A stretch of 64,000 bases of DNA from Paenibacillus glycanilyticus (GCF_023715145.1 NZ_JAMBNP010000013.1:62001-126000); one strand, 5' to 3'. Shown: positions 43,622 to 52,880, counted from the first letter of the stretch. Translations and numbers: made by a program. The notes: generated by a model not told the origin, from the sequence alone.

Positions 43622-45100
43622 TTAACAGCTGCAGCTCTTATCCGATTCCTCGTCCACCGGCGTTGGATAATCGTTATCGAAGCAAGCGAGGCACATGCCG
43701 CGGTTATACGCGCCGTCATTGCCGCCTACCGAATCGATAAAACCTTCTTGGCTAAGGAAGAACAAAGAGTCCGCATTAATCATTTCGCACATTTCCTGCA
43801 CCGTTCTCGAAGAAGCAACCAGCTCTTTGCGATCCGGGGTATCAATACCGTAGTAGCAAGGGTTCTTGAATGGCGGCGATGTAATCCGCACATGCACTTC
43901 CGTCGCGCCAGCCTCGCGAAGCATGTTCACGATCCGGCGGGATGTCGTGCCGCGAACGATCGAGTCATCGATCATAACAACGCGTTTGCCTTCCACGACC
44001 TTGCGCACGGCGGACAGCTTCATCTTCACGCCTTGTTCCCGAAGCTCTTGGGATGGCTGTATAAACGTACGCCCTGTGTATTTATTCTTAATAAGTCCAA
44101 GCTCATAAGAAATGCCCGTCTGCTCAGCATAACCAATAGACGCCGAAATACTCGAGTCCGGTACGCCAATGACGATGTCCGCGTCCACAAACGATTCCTT
44201 CGCAAGCTGTTTCCCCATCCGCTTGCGCGCGGAATGGATGTTGATTGTATTAATATCGCTGTCCGGACGGGCAAAATAGATGTATTCCATCGCACAGGTT
44301 GCCCGGCGCTCGACTTCCGCATAACGGTCTTCGCGCATGCCGTCGGCGTCAAGATACAGCAATTCGCCCGGTTGAACGTCACGTACATATTCCGCGCCAA
44401 TCGATTCAAATGCGCAGGACTCGGAAGAGAAGACATAACCGTCGCCGATGCGGCCCATCACGAGCGGACGAAGACCGTTCGGATCAGAAGCCACAAGCAG
44501 CTTGTCGTTTGTCATAATAAGGAACGCGAAGCCGCCGATAATACGCTGCAGGGCATCCTTCGCCGCTTCCTCGAAGCTCTTCGGAGAACGCGCGATCAGA
44601 TGCGCGATAACTTCCGTATCGCTCGAAGTCTGGAAGATCGAGCCTTGGCTCTCCAGCTCCTTGCGGATCTCCGGCGCGTTTACGATATTACCGTTTGTTG
44701 CAACGGCCAGATCGCCGTCCCGGTAACGGAAAATAAGCGGCTGCGCATTCGCCAGCTTGCTCTCGCCCGCCGTCGAATAACGAACGTGGCCAATGGAGCG
44801 ATCGCCGGTGAGCGATTGAATCCGCTCTTTGTCAAATACTTCCTTCACAAGCCCCATACCGCGGTGGTAAGCGAAGCGATTGTTCTCCGCCGTATCGACC
44901 GTGCAGATCCCCGCGCTTTCCTCGCCGCGATGCTGAAGAGCATGAAGACCGTAATAGCTGAGGGAGGACGCGTTCGGGACGTTAAATACCCCGAACACGC
45001 CGCATTCCTCGCGCAATTTGTCAAACATATCGTCACGGCCAATGCCTTCGTTGTAATGATCTCCCGTCCACAGCTTATGCTGTCTTATTTCATCAGACAT
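43622..45100 (-). CDS. purF: Amidophosphoribosyltransferase PurF
   Basis: About 492 residues, the committed step of purine synthesis (PRPP + glutamine). The glutaminase nucleophile is Cys33 in LREECGVFGVF, which would be exposed by propeptide removal; the propeptide is long (32 residues) compared with 11 in B. subtilis. An internal ATG at 45028 would give an 8-residue propeptide but lacks a ribosome-binding site, whereas ATG 45100 has GGAAGG upstream. The PRPP loop VVMIDDSIVRGTTSRRIV and the C-terminal MCLACF of the [4Fe-4S]-type enzymes are visible. It overlaps purL by 16 bp. Confidence 0.96.
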   Translation of the reverse strand: MSDEIRQHKLWTGDHYNEGIGRDDMFDKLREECGVFGVFNVPNASSLSYYGLHALQHRGEESAGICTVDTAENNRFAYHRGMGLVKEVFDKERIQSLTGDRSIGHVRYSTAGESKLANAQPLIFRYRDGDLAVATNGNIVNAPEIRKELESQGSIFQTSSDTEVIAHLIARSPKSFEEAAKDALQRIIGGFAFLIMTNDKLLVASDPNGLRPLVMGRIGDGYVFSSESCAFESIGAEYVRDVQPGELLYLDADGMREDRYAEVERRATCAMEYIYFARPDSDINTINIHSARKRMGKQLAKESFVDADIVIGVPDSSISASIGYAEQTGISYELGLIKNKYTGRTFIQPSQELREQGVKMKLSAVRKVVEGKRVVMIDDSIVRGTTSRRIVNMLREAGATEVHVRITSPPFKNPCYYGIDTPDRKELVASSRTVQEMCEMINADSLFFLSQEGFIDSVGGNDGAYNRGMCLACFDNDYPTPVDEESDKSCSC

Positions 45101-47328
45101 GGAATCGCATCCTTCCAAACCTTCTCCAGTTGTTGTACCGGTGCGTTAACGCCGGATTTGCCGTTTACGTTGATGGTCAGGCTGCTGCCTTTGACAGTAC
45201 CGATTGCTGCATTCACTACGCCTTGCTCGCTCAGATGCGCTTGCAATGCCGCTGCTTTCTCAGGCGTTGCCGAGAGCAGGATACGCGATTGCGATTCGCT
45301 GAAGAGCAGGTGATCCGGACGAAGGTCCGTTGCTACGTTTACTTCCGCGCCGATGCCGCCGCTGATTGCGGATTCCGCAAGAGCTACGGCCAGACCGCCC
45401 TCGGACAGGTCATGCGCCGAAGCAACCAGACCGCCTTGGATCGCCGTCAGAACAGCGTTCAATGTTTTCTTCTCTGTTACCAGATCGATTTGCGGCGGAC
45501 GTCCTGCCGCCGAGCCGTTCAGAACGTAGAGCAGCTCGCTGCCGCCAAACTCTGCTTTTGTCTCGCCAACGAGGATAATAACGTCGCCTTCTTTTTTGAA
45601 GCCTTGCGTCGTGATGTGATCCACATCATGCACGAGACCAACCATGCCGATAACCGGCGTCGGGTAAATCGCGCCTTTTGCGTTCTCGTTGTACAAGCTG
45701 ACGTTGCCGCCGATAACCGGCGTATCGAGTACGCGACAAGCTTCGGACATGCCGTCTGCCGATTTCTCGATTTGCCAGAACACTTCCGGCTTCTCCGGGC
45801 TGCCGAAGTTCAGGTTGTCCGTAATCGCAAGCGGCTCTGCACCGGAACACACAATGTTGCGGGCAGCTTCCGCCACGGCGATTTGGCCGCCAACTTCAGG
45901 ATCGAGATATACGTAACGTCCGTTGCAGTCCGTCGTCATCGCAAGACCTTTGCGGGTGCCGCGAATCGTAACCACTGCCGCGTCGGAGCCGGGTTGAACC
46001 GCTGTGGACGTACGAACCATGTAGTCATATTGATTGTAAACCCACTCTTTGCTTGCCACGGTCGGCGAAGCGAGTACCTTCTCGAGAGCGCCTGTCAGAT
46101 CCGCGATTTCCGCGAACGCAGCCGTATCAACCGCTGCGTTCTCGCGGTAGTAAGCTGGCTCCGAGGATGGCTTGTTATATACCGGACACTCGTCAACGAG
46201 CGCTTTAACCGGCATGTCGGCTACTTGCTCGCCTTGGTGGAACAGGCGGAGACGGCCGTCGTCGGTTACTTTGCCGACTTTTTTGCAAATAACGCCCCAA
46301 CGGTCGAAAATCTCTTGCGCTTGCGCTTCATGCTGCGGTTCAACAACGAACAACATGCGTTCCTGCGACTCCGACAGCATCATTTCGTAAGGCGTCATGC
46401 CCGTTTCGCGCTGCGGAACTTCATCAAGGTACAGCTCCAGGCCGTTGCCGGCTTTGGAAGCCATCTCCGCGCTCGAGCAAGTGAGGCCCGCTGCGCCCAT
46501 ATCTTGAATGCCAAGTACGATGCCGGAGTTGATCAGTTCAAGCGTGGACTCCATAACGAGCTTCTCCATGAACGGATCGCCGACTTGTACCGCCGTACGT
46601 TTCTCTTCGGATTCTTCGGACAGCTCAACGGATGCGAAAGTCGCACCGTGGATACCGTCGCGGCCTGTAGCAGGACCCACGTAGAATACCGGGTTGCCAA
46701 CGCCTTTTGCTACGCCGCGCTGAATTTTGTCGTGATCGATAAGGCCTACGCACATCGCGTTAACGAGCGGATTGCCTTCGTAGCTCTCGTCGAACATCAC
46801 TTCGCCCGCAACGGTAGGAATGCCGATACAATTGCCGTAGCCGGCGATGCCGCTTACGACGTTCTCGAACAAGTATTTCACGCGGTCGTTCTCCAGCTTG
46901 CCGAAACGAAGCGAGTTCAAGAGAGCCACCGGGCGTGCGCCCATCGAGAAAATGTCGCGGATAATGCCGCCCACGCCCGTTGCTGCGCCTTGATAAGGCT
47001 CAACCGCGGATGGATGGTTATGCGATTCGATCTTGAATACAACCGCTTGGTTGTCGCCGATATCCACGATACCCGCGCCTTCGCCCGGTCCCATCAGGAC
47101 GCGAGGGCCGGTGATCGGGAATTTCTTCAGGATTGGCTTGGAGTTCTTGTACGCGCAATGCTCCGACCACATAACGCTGAATACGCCGATTTCCGTATAG
47201 TTAGGTGTACGGCCGAGAAAACCGCAGATAAGCTCGAATTCATAATCCGATACACCGAATTGTTGATAAATCTTTTGCTCGACGATTTGTTCGGCTGTTG
47301 GTTCCTTAGCCGTTAATTGCTGCGCCAT
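45085..47328 (-). CDS. purL: FGAM synthase subunit PurL
   Basis: About 747 residues, the small-type PurL that works with PurS and PurQ to make formylglycinamidine ribonucleotide. Motifs include MWSEHCAYKNSKPILKKFP, FKIESHNHPSAVEPYQGAAT and the second-half ATP-related region AHDLSEGGLAVALAES. Start ATG 47328 with GGAGGGAA upstream. It overlaps purQ by 23 bp. Confidence 0.97.
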   Translation of the reverse strand: MAQQLTAKEPTAEQIVEQKIYQQFGVSDYEFELICGFLGRTPNYTEIGVFSVMWSEHCAYKNSKPILKKFPITGPRVLMGPGEGAGIVDIGDNQAVVFKIESHNHPSAVEPYQGAATGVGGIIRDIFSMGARPVALLNSLRFGKLENDRVKYLFENVVSGIAGYGNCIGIPTVAGEVMFDESYEGNPLVNAMCVGLIDHDKIQRGVAKGVGNPVFYVGPATGRDGIHGATFASVELSEESEEKRTAVQVGDPFMEKLVMESTLELINSGIVLGIQDMGAAGLTCSSAEMASKAGNGLELYLDEVPQRETGMTPYEMMLSESQERMLFVVEPQHEAQAQEIFDRWGVICKKVGKVTDDGRLRLFHQGEQVADMPVKALVDECPVYNKPSSEPAYYRENAAVDTAAFAEIADLTGALEKVLASPTVASKEWVYNQYDYMVRTSTAVQPGSDAAVVTIRGTRKGLAMTTDCNGRYVYLDPEVGGQIAVAEAARNIVCSGAEPLAITDNLNFGSPEKPEVFWQIEKSADGMSEACRVLDTPVIGGNVSLYNENAKGAIYPTPVIGMVGLVHDVDHITTQGFKKEGDVIILVGETKAEFGGSELLYVLNGSAAGRPPQIDLVTEKKTLNAVLTAIQGGLVASAHDLSEGGLAVALAESAISGGIGAEVNVATDLRPDHLLFSESQSRILLSATPEKAAALQAHLSEQGVVNAAIGTVKGSSLTINVNGKSGVNAPVQQLEKVWKDAIPCLMK

Positions 47329-48001
47329 GTTGTTCCCTCCATGCATTCAAAATCGATGTAAACATCCGTTTGCCGTCTTCCGAGCCGAGGATTTGGTCAA
47401 TCGCGCGCTCAGGGTGAGGCATCATGCCCACGACATTGCCCTTTTTGTTGCTGATGCCCGCAATGTTCGCAACCGAACCGTTCGGGTTCGTGTCGCCCGC
47501 GTAACGGAATACGATCTGATTGTTCGCTTCCAGTTCAGCCAGTGTTGCATCGTCGCAGAAGTAGTTGCCTTCGCCGTGCGCGATCGGAATATCGATAATC
47601 TCGCCTTGCGAGTATTGGTTCGTGAAAGCTGTGCCGTTGTTAACCACTTCAAGCAGCTGCTGCTGACAACGGAATTTAAGGCCCGTGTTGCGGATCAGCG
47701 CGCCTGGCAGCAGGTTAGCTTCGGTCAGGATCTGGAAGCCGTTGCAGATGCCAAGAATGAACTTGCCTTGCTCTGCCGCTTTGACAACTTCGCTCATGAC
47801 CGGAGCGTAACTAGCCATCGCGCCGCAGCGCAGGTAGTCGCCGTATGAGAAGCCGCCCGGTACAAGAATCGCGTCATAACCGGACAGGTCAGTCGCTGTA
47901 TGCCATACGTAATCAACCTCTTGGCCGATTGTATCTTCTACCGCTTTGAAGCAGTCGATGTCACAGTTGGAGCCGGGGAATACGAGAACTGCAAACTTCA
48001 T
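47306..48001 (-). CDS. purQ: FGAM synthase glutaminase subunit PurQ
   Basis: A 231-residue class I glutamine amidotransferase. Catalytic Cys in FILGICNGFQIL near residue 86 and the His/Glu pair in GMMPHPERAID near 196 are present. It sits between purS and purL with 3-nt and overlapping junctions, as required for the stoichiometric PurSQL complex. Confidence 0.97.
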   Translation of the reverse strand: MKFAVLVFPGSNCDIDCFKAVEDTIGQEVDYVWHTATDLSGYDAILVPGGFSYGDYLRCGAMASYAPVMSEVVKAAEQGKFILGICNGFQILTEANLLPGALIRNTGLKFRCQQQLLEVVNNGTAFTNQYSQGEIIDIPIAHGEGNYFCDDATLAELEANNQIVFRYAGDTNPNGSVANIAGISNKKGNVVGMMPHPERAIDQILGSEDGKRMFTSILNAWREQHGAAING

Positions 48002-48004
48002 CGA

Positions 48005-48247
48005 TTATCCCTCCAATTCAAAACGGAAATCTTCGACTACCGTGTTTGCCAACAGCTTTTCGCACATAACCTTCACGCGAGCTTCCGCTTCCGAGCGGTC
48101 GTTTGTGTCCAGTTCAAGCTCAAGGTATTTACCGATGCGAACTTTTTCAACTTCCGCGAAGCCCATGGTGTGCAGCGAGCCTTGAACGGCTTGACCTTGC
48201 GGGTCGAGTACATTTTGTTTGATAGTGACATAGACTTTTGCTTTCAT
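48005..48247 (-). CDS. purS: FGAM synthase subunit PurS
   Basis: An 80-residue beta-alpha protein of the PurS family (MKAKVYVTIKQNVLDPQGQA at the start, CEKLLANTVVEDFRF at the end) that bridges PurL and PurQ. Strong CAGGAGG site. It follows an unusually long 339-bp gap after purC. Confidence 0.95.
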   Translation of the reverse strand: MKAKVYVTIKQNVLDPQGQAVQGSLHTMGFAEVEKVRIGKYLELELDTNDRSEAEARVKVMCEKLLANTVVEDFRFELEG

Positions 48248-48320
48248 AGTAGGGCCTCCTGAAAATGGTTTTTCCGGTCCTGTGGTGGGATGTGATGGCT
48301 GCTGTTAGGTCGCTCGGTCG

Positions 48321-48526
48321 CAAGGGTATCTCTCTGCGCCGCTGTTGAAATCGGAAAATTTGATTAGAACCGCTCAGCGGTTATTTTCCGAATTTCAAAG
48401 GCGAACGCTGTCGCTCTCCGATAGATACCCTTGCTCCCTCACTCCCGGCAGCCGGACTTCCAACACCCTCCCGGGTAGTCGTGTGTACCGCAGCTGGGCG
48501 TTAGCGCACTAACCGTGCTTAACGCC
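48321..48526. repeat. Large nested palindrome and second hairpin in the purC-purS gap
   Basis: CAAGGGTATCT (48321-48331) pairs with AGATACCCTTG (48423-48433); inside lie a second pair (48345-48359 with 48383-48398, TTGAAA...TTTCAA and GGAAAAT...ATTTTCC) and a core ACCGCT/AGCGGT (48369-48374, 48376-48381). A separate hairpin GGCGTTA/TAACGCC spans 48497-48526. None is followed by a U-run on the transcribed strand. This looks like an inserted non-coding repeat element or a structured RNA within the operon. The gap 48248-48586 contains no gene. Confidence 0.7.
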
Positions 48527-48586
48527 AAAGAGAAAAACAAAGCATAAGATCAAAGCTTAAATGATAAAAGTTAATATAATTCCTAT

Positions 48587-49486
48587 CTATCCGAGCGAAC
48601 GGCCGGTAAGACGGCTGTAAATGTCGAGGTAACGATTGGTTGTTTCGTTTACTACGGATTCAGGAAGAGGAGCCGGCTTGCTGTCTCTATCCCAATCGGA
48701 GCCGAGAAGGTAAGTGCGGACCGGTTCTTTGTCCATGCTGTCGATCTCGATATCGTAAGCGAAGCTCTTCTCCGCCCAGAAACGCGAGGAGTCCGGGGTA
48801 AAGATCTCGTCGATCAGAATGACTTTGCCGTCGATGAGTCCAAACTCGAATTTGCAGTCGGCAAGGATGATGCCATGCTTCGCGCAATATTCGTGAGCGA
48901 ACTCGTACAGCTTGATGCTGCGATCGCGAAGCTCTTCGGCCAGCTCGGCGCCTACCATCTCCTGCATGCGCTCGAACGGGATATCCTCGTCATGGCCAAC
49001 GTCGTTTTTCGCTGCCGGCGTGAAGATCGGCTTAGGGAAACGCTCGTTCTTGCGCATGCCCTCCGGAAGCTCGATTCCGTTAATCGCGGACGTCTGCTGG
49101 TATTGTCTCCAGCCGCCCCCGGTGATATAGCCGCGAACGACGCATTCAATATCAATGCGCTGTGCTTTCTTCGTTACCATGATCCGGTCCTTCAGAAGCT
49201 CGGGAGCCGTAATAATGTCTCCAAGCTTTTCTACGTCCGTATGGACAACATGGTTCGCTTGAATCGAAGCCGTTTGCTCGAACCAAAAAGCCGACAGGCG
49301 GTTCAGCACGTTGCCCTTCTGAGGAACAGCCGGATCCAGCACATAGTCAAATGCCGAGATGCGGTCCGTCACGACGATCAGATAATGCTCGCCGAGATCG
49401 TAAAGCTCACGTACTTTCCCTTTATACAGCAGCGGAGCTTTGATGTAGTCCGCCGCCGTGGATAAAGCTTGCGATTGTGCATTCAT
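48587..49486 (-). CDS. purC: SAICAR synthetase PurC (long form)
   Basis: A 299-residue phosphoribosylaminoimidazole-succinocarboxamide synthase. Motifs include LLYKGKVRELYDLGEHYLIV, VTDRISAFDYVL, IECVVRGYITGGGW and KFEFGLIDGKVILIDEIFTPDSSRFW. It is about 55 residues longer than B. subtilis PurC and resembles the yeast Ade1/proteobacterial long type, with an insertion around residues 125-190. 21 nt follow purB. Confidence 0.95.
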   Translation of the reverse strand: MNAQSQALSTAADYIKAPLLYKGKVRELYDLGEHYLIVVTDRISAFDYVLDPAVPQKGNVLNRLSAFWFEQTASIQANHVVHTDVEKLGDIITAPELLKDRIMVTKKAQRIDIECVVRGYITGGGWRQYQQTSAINGIELPEGMRKNERFPKPIFTPAAKNDVGHDEDIPFERMQEMVGAELAEELRDRSIKLYEFAHEYCAKHGIILADCKFEFGLIDGKVILIDEIFTPDSSRFWAEKSFAYDIEIDSMDKEPVRTYLLGSDWDRDSKPAPLPESVVNETTNRYLDIYSRLTGRSLG

Positions 49487-49507
49487 TCCTCGAATCCCCT
49501 TTGCCTC

Positions 49508-50803
49508 TTAGTTCAAGCCAAGACGTGTAAAGATCGTGTCCACATGCTTCAAGTGCCAAGCCGGATTGAACGCATCGTCGATTTCTTCCGCCGACAGCAG
49601 GCTTGTAATTTCCGGCGTCGATTCGATAATGTCGCGGAATTGGCGCTGCTCTTCCCAAGCTTGCATCGCGCGCGGTTGAACGGTGTCGTACGCTTGCTCG
49701 CGGCTCAGGCCTTTATCGATCAGCTTCGTCATGACGCGGCCGGAGAACGGTACGCCAAACGTGCGCTGCATGTTTTTCTTCATGTTCTCAGGGAATACGG
49801 TCAGGTTCTGAATAATGTTGCCCAGGCGGTTCAGCATGTAGTTCAGAAGCATCGTCGCGTCCGGCAAAATAACGCGTTCAGCCGAAGAGTGGCTGATGTC
49901 GCGCTCATGCCACAGCGGTACGTTCTCGTACGCTGTCAGCATGTGGCCGCGGATGACGCGGGACAGGCCGGAAATGTTCTCGCAGCCGATCGGGTTGCGT
50001 TTGTGCGGCATTGCGGACGAGCCTTTTTGACCTTTTGCAAAAGCTTCTTCCACTTCACGGAATTCGCTCTTCTGCAAAGCGCGGATTTCGGTAGCGAATT
50101 TATCAAGCGACGTAGCAACGAGTGCCAGCGTCGCCATATATTCGGCGTGACGGTCGCGCTGCAGCGTTTGAGTCGAGATTGGAGCCGGGCTGATACCAAG
50201 CTTCTTGCAGACGAACTCTTCCACGAATGGATCGATGTTCGCGTAAGTACCAACGGCACCGGAGATTTTGCCGAATTGAACACCGCTCGCCGCATGCTCA
50301 AAACGCTCCAGGTTGCGTTTCATTTCTTCATGCCAGAGGGCCATCTTCAAACCAAAGGTAGTTGGCTCGGCATGTACGCCGTGCGTACGGCCCATCATTG
50401 GCGTATCTTTATATTGAACGGCTTTCTCGCGAAGGATCGAGATGAAGCGCTCGATGTCTTTTTTCAGAATGGCATTTGCTTGAAGAAGCAGGTAGCCGTT
50501 CGCCGTGTCTACAACGTCAGTCGAAGTCAGACCGTAATGAACCCATTTGCGTTCCGGGCCAACCGTCTCGGATACAGCGCGTGTGAACGCGATAACGTCA
50601 TGGCGGGTTTCTTGTTCGATTTCATAGATGCGGTCGATATTGAAGGTAGCTGCTTCGCGAAGCGCCTCAACATCTTCTCTAGGAATTACGCCAAGCTCTA
50701 CCCAAGCCTCGCAGGAGCAAAGCTCAACCTCGAGCCATGCCTGGAATTTGTTCTGCTCCGTCCAAATTGCTCTCATTTCCGGTCTGCTGTAACGCTCTAA
50801 CAT
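49508..50803 (-). CDS. purB: Adenylosuccinate lyase PurB
   Basis: A 431-residue member of the fumarase/aspartase superfamily acting twice in purine synthesis (SAICAR and adenylosuccinate cleavage). The signature GSSAMPHKRNPIGCENI and the catalytic His region MMGRTHGVHAEPTTFG are intact. It starts 7 nt after purK. Confidence 0.97.
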   Translation of the reverse strand: MLERYSRPEMRAIWTEQNKFQAWLEVELCSCEAWVELGVIPREDVEALREAATFNIDRIYEIEQETRHDVIAFTRAVSETVGPERKWVHYGLTSTDVVDTANGYLLLQANAILKKDIERFISILREKAVQYKDTPMMGRTHGVHAEPTTFGLKMALWHEEMKRNLERFEHAASGVQFGKISGAVGTYANIDPFVEEFVCKKLGISPAPISTQTLQRDRHAEYMATLALVATSLDKFATEIRALQKSEFREVEEAFAKGQKGSSAMPHKRNPIGCENISGLSRVIRGHMLTAYENVPLWHERDISHSSAERVILPDATMLLNYMLNRLGNIIQNLTVFPENMKKNMQRTFGVPFSGRVMTKLIDKGLSREQAYDTVQPRAMQAWEEQRQFRDIIESTPEITSLLSAEEIDDAFNPAWHLKHVDTIFTRLGLN

Positions 50804-50810
50804 GTACCGT

Positions 50811-51977
50811 TCACACCTTCCAAATGTTTGTCTCTTCTATCCAATCAAGCGCCTGCTGCACATCGCGCGCAAGCACGTTAACATGGCCCATCTTCCGCTT
50901 GAACACCGCGTCCTTCTTGCCGTACAAGTGAACCTTCGGGGCCACGTTGAATCGGGCTGCCGCTTCATCATGCTTTGCCATCCGCGCAAGCAGCGGCTCA
51001 ACATGTTGACCAAGCACGTTCACCATAACAACCGGTGTAAGAAGCTGCGTATCGCCGAGCGGCAGGTTGCATACCGCCCGTACATGCTGCTCGAACTGCG
51101 AGGTCCTGCATGCTTCCATCGTGTAGTGTCCGCTGTTATGCGGGCGCGGCGCCAATTCGTTAACGAACAGCTCGCCGTCCGCTGTCAGGAACAGCTCGAC
51201 CGCTATCAAGCCTACAACGCCAAGTCCTTCGGCAATCTTCATCGCCAGCTTTTCCGCTTCCTGCTGGACGCTCTCCGCTATGCGGGCGGGAACGATCGAC
51301 AGATGCAGGATGTTCTCGACATGTATATTTTCCGCAGCGGGGAACGCTTTTATCTCCCCCTGCGGGCTTCTTGCCGCAATAACGGATAATTCCTTGTCAA
51401 ACTTAATGAATTGCTCCAGCACGAGCTCTACGCCGGCACGGCTTAAGGTCTCGTACGCTTCATCAATCTCGTCGAAGCTCCGGATCACCCATTGCCCTTT
51501 GCCGTCATAACCGCCCATTGCCGTCTTCAGCACGCATGGAAGACCAAACTTCTCGGCCGCGGCGCGAAGCTCTTCGCTGCTCCGGATCTCGCTGTAAGGG
51601 GCAACCCGTACGCCAGCCGCTTCAATCGCGCGCTTCTCGCGAAGCCGGTGCTGCGTCGTGTAGAGCAGCTCGCTGCCTTGCGGTACATACGATTCGGACA
51701 TCAGCATCGCAGCCACGTCGGCGTCGACATTCTCGAATTCGTACGTAATAACATCCGCCCGGCGCGCCAGCTCGCGAGCTGCATCGCGGTCGTTGTAAGC
51801 CGCCACGATCTGTTCGGCTACTTGTCCGCAAGGCGCATCCGGCGTCGGGTCGAGCGCAACAAAGCGGTAACCCATCGCGCTGCCTGCGAGCGCCATCATC
51901 CGGCCAAGCTGCCCGCCGCCAAGGACACCAATGGTGCTGCCCGGCAGAAGCGTCCGCTTGTTATCTTCCGTCATCAT
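50811..51977 (-). CDS. purK: 5-(carboxyamino)imidazole ribonucleotide synthase PurK
   Basis: A 388-residue ATP-grasp enzyme that carboxylates AIR with bicarbonate. GVLGGGQLGRMMALAGSAMG at the N-terminus, CVLKTAMGGYDGKGQWVI in the ATP-grasp domain and FVNELAPRPHNSGHYTMEAC near the active site are present. Its ATG overlaps the purE stop as ATGA. Confidence 0.97.
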   Translation of the reverse strand: MMTEDNKRTLLPGSTIGVLGGGQLGRMMALAGSAMGYRFVALDPTPDAPCGQVAEQIVAAYNDRDAARELARRADVITYEFENVDADVAAMLMSESYVPQGSELLYTTQHRLREKRAIEAAGVRVAPYSEIRSSEELRAAAEKFGLPCVLKTAMGGYDGKGQWVIRSFDEIDEAYETLSRAGVELVLEQFIKFDKELSVIAARSPQGEIKAFPAAENIHVENILHLSIVPARIAESVQQEAEKLAMKIAEGLGVVGLIAVELFLTADGELFVNELAPRPHNSGHYTMEACRTSQFEQHVRAVCNLPLGDTQLLTPVVMVNVLGQHVEPLLARMAKHDEAAARFNVAPKVHLYGKKDAVFKRKMGHVNVLARDVQQALDWIEETNIWKV

Positions 51978-52459
51978 AAGGTTTCACTGCTTTCCAGCAC
52001 TTCCTGCTTGATCCGCTCGCGCCGCGCTTCCACCCGGGCTTGTACTTCCGGATCAAAAGCTCCCAGCATTTGAGCGGCCAGCAGTCCGGCATTTGTACCG
52101 CCGGCGTTGCCGATGGCTACCGTCGCAACCGGAATGCCGCCTGGCATTTGCACGATCGACAGGAGCGAATCAAGACCGCTCAGATTGGAGGATTTGACTG
52201 GCACGCCGATGACCGGCAGAATCGTCTTCGCAGCAACCATGCCCGGCAAATGCGCGGCACCGCCGGCACCCGCGATGATTACTTTCAGGCCGCGTTCTGC
52301 AGCCGTTTCCGCATATTCGAACATCAGATCCGGTGTCCGGTGCGCGGAAACAACTTTTTTCTCGTACGGAATTTGCAGTTCTTCTAACACGTCGCAGGCA
52401 AGCTTCATTGTATCCCAATCCGACTTGCTGCCCATGATGACGCCTACTTTCGCAGACAT
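51974..52459 (-). CDS. purE: N5-CAIR mutase PurE
   Basis: About 161 residues, class I PurE. VGVIMGSKSDWDTMKLA, VVSAHRTPDLMFEYA and GAGGAAHLPGMVAA are the active-site loops of the octameric mutase. The start is ATG 52459 with GAAGGAAGG upstream; the frame is open further but that part lies in the riboswitch leader. First gene of the pur operon. Confidence 0.96.
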   Translation of the reverse strand: MSAKVGVIMGSKSDWDTMKLACDVLEELQIPYEKKVVSAHRTPDLMFEYAETAAERGLKVIIAGAGGAAHLPGMVAAKTILPVIGVPVKSSNLSGLDSLLSIVQMPGGIPVATVAIGNAGGTNAGLLAAQMLGAFDPEVQARVEARRERIKQEVLESSETL

Positions 52460-52523
52460 GCGCTCAAACCTTCCTTCATCTATAAATTGTGTACATCTCG
52501 CGAAAACCAACCTCCAGAAACAT

Positions 52524-52568
52524 AAAAATCCCGCGCTGCAACCATAAAAGCTATGGATGCTGCCGGGA
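52524..52568 (-). terminator. Leader terminator of the pur operon (riboswitch expression platform)
   Basis: On the minus strand a stem of about 17 pairs (52552-52568 with 52529-52546, imperfect) and a 5-nt loop is followed by five U (52524-52528). It lies between the guanine aptamer and purE, as expected for transcription attenuation. A further hairpin pair between (GTCTTT...AAAGAC, about 52588-52624) may act in the antiterminated form. Confidence 0.85.
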
Positions 52569-52673
52569 CCCGAGCAGATGGCAACAATTGTCTTTACTAC
52601 ATTAATGCGGTAATGCAAAGACAGCATAAGGCTGCCCGTACTTGCGGGCAACCTGTCTATTTGTTCCATCATG

Positions 52674-52739
52674 CTCGTAGTCCGAAAATATAGGTTTTCG
52701 GGTAGAAACTTCCGGGCCTTTTTCCCGAGGATATACGAG
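52674..52739 (-). ncRNA. Purine riboswitch (guanine type) of the pur operon
   Basis: On the minus strand the aptamer runs from CTCGTATATCC (P1 left) through the P2 loop strand, the core GTTTCTAC, the P3 hairpin with CCTATATTTTCGG, to GGACTACGAG (P1 right). The specificity nucleotide before UACGAG is C, which pairs with guanine rather than adenine. High guanine should favour the downstream terminator and shut off the operon. Confidence 0.93.
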
Positions 52740-52793
52740 GAATTTCAACCTATTTACGGATCATTCGACGAATGTTCCGCCTTAACCTATTTT

Positions 52794-52822
52794 AGTTTAT
52801 CCAATCCCCCTATGTCTGTCAA
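52794..52822 (-). promoter_or_regulatory. Sigma-A promoter of the pur operon
   Basis: On the minus strand a perfect TTGACA (52817-52822) and TAAACT (52794-52799) separated by 17 bp, upstream of the guanine aptamer. Confidence 0.82.
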
Positions 52823-52834
52823 TGAAAAGCATAT

Positions 52835-52880
52835 AAAATACGAACATTAAAATAAATGAGTTCAAATAAAGTTCGTTTTT
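52835..52880. promoter_or_regulatory. PurR operator: inverted PurBox pair
   Basis: AAATACGAACATT (52835-52847) and AAAGTTCGTTTTT (52868-52880) are PurBox-like sequences in opposite orientation; the CGAAC cores are 25 bp apart. They lie just upstream of the -35 of the pur promoter, as in B. subtilis, where PurR binds such paired boxes and PRPP relieves repression. Confidence 0.75.

Noticed and set aside
45130..47316. Long plus-strand open frame of about 728 codons opposite purL
   Set aside because: It is antisense to an intact, conserved purL, has no ribosome-binding site and an implausible Cys/Arg/His-rich composition typical of shadow frames; similar antisense frames opposite purD, purH, purF and purB were dropped for the same reason.
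48497..48526. Intrinsic terminator within the pur operon
   Set aside because: The hairpin has no U-run on the transcribed strand and would cut off purS to purD from the only strong promoter.
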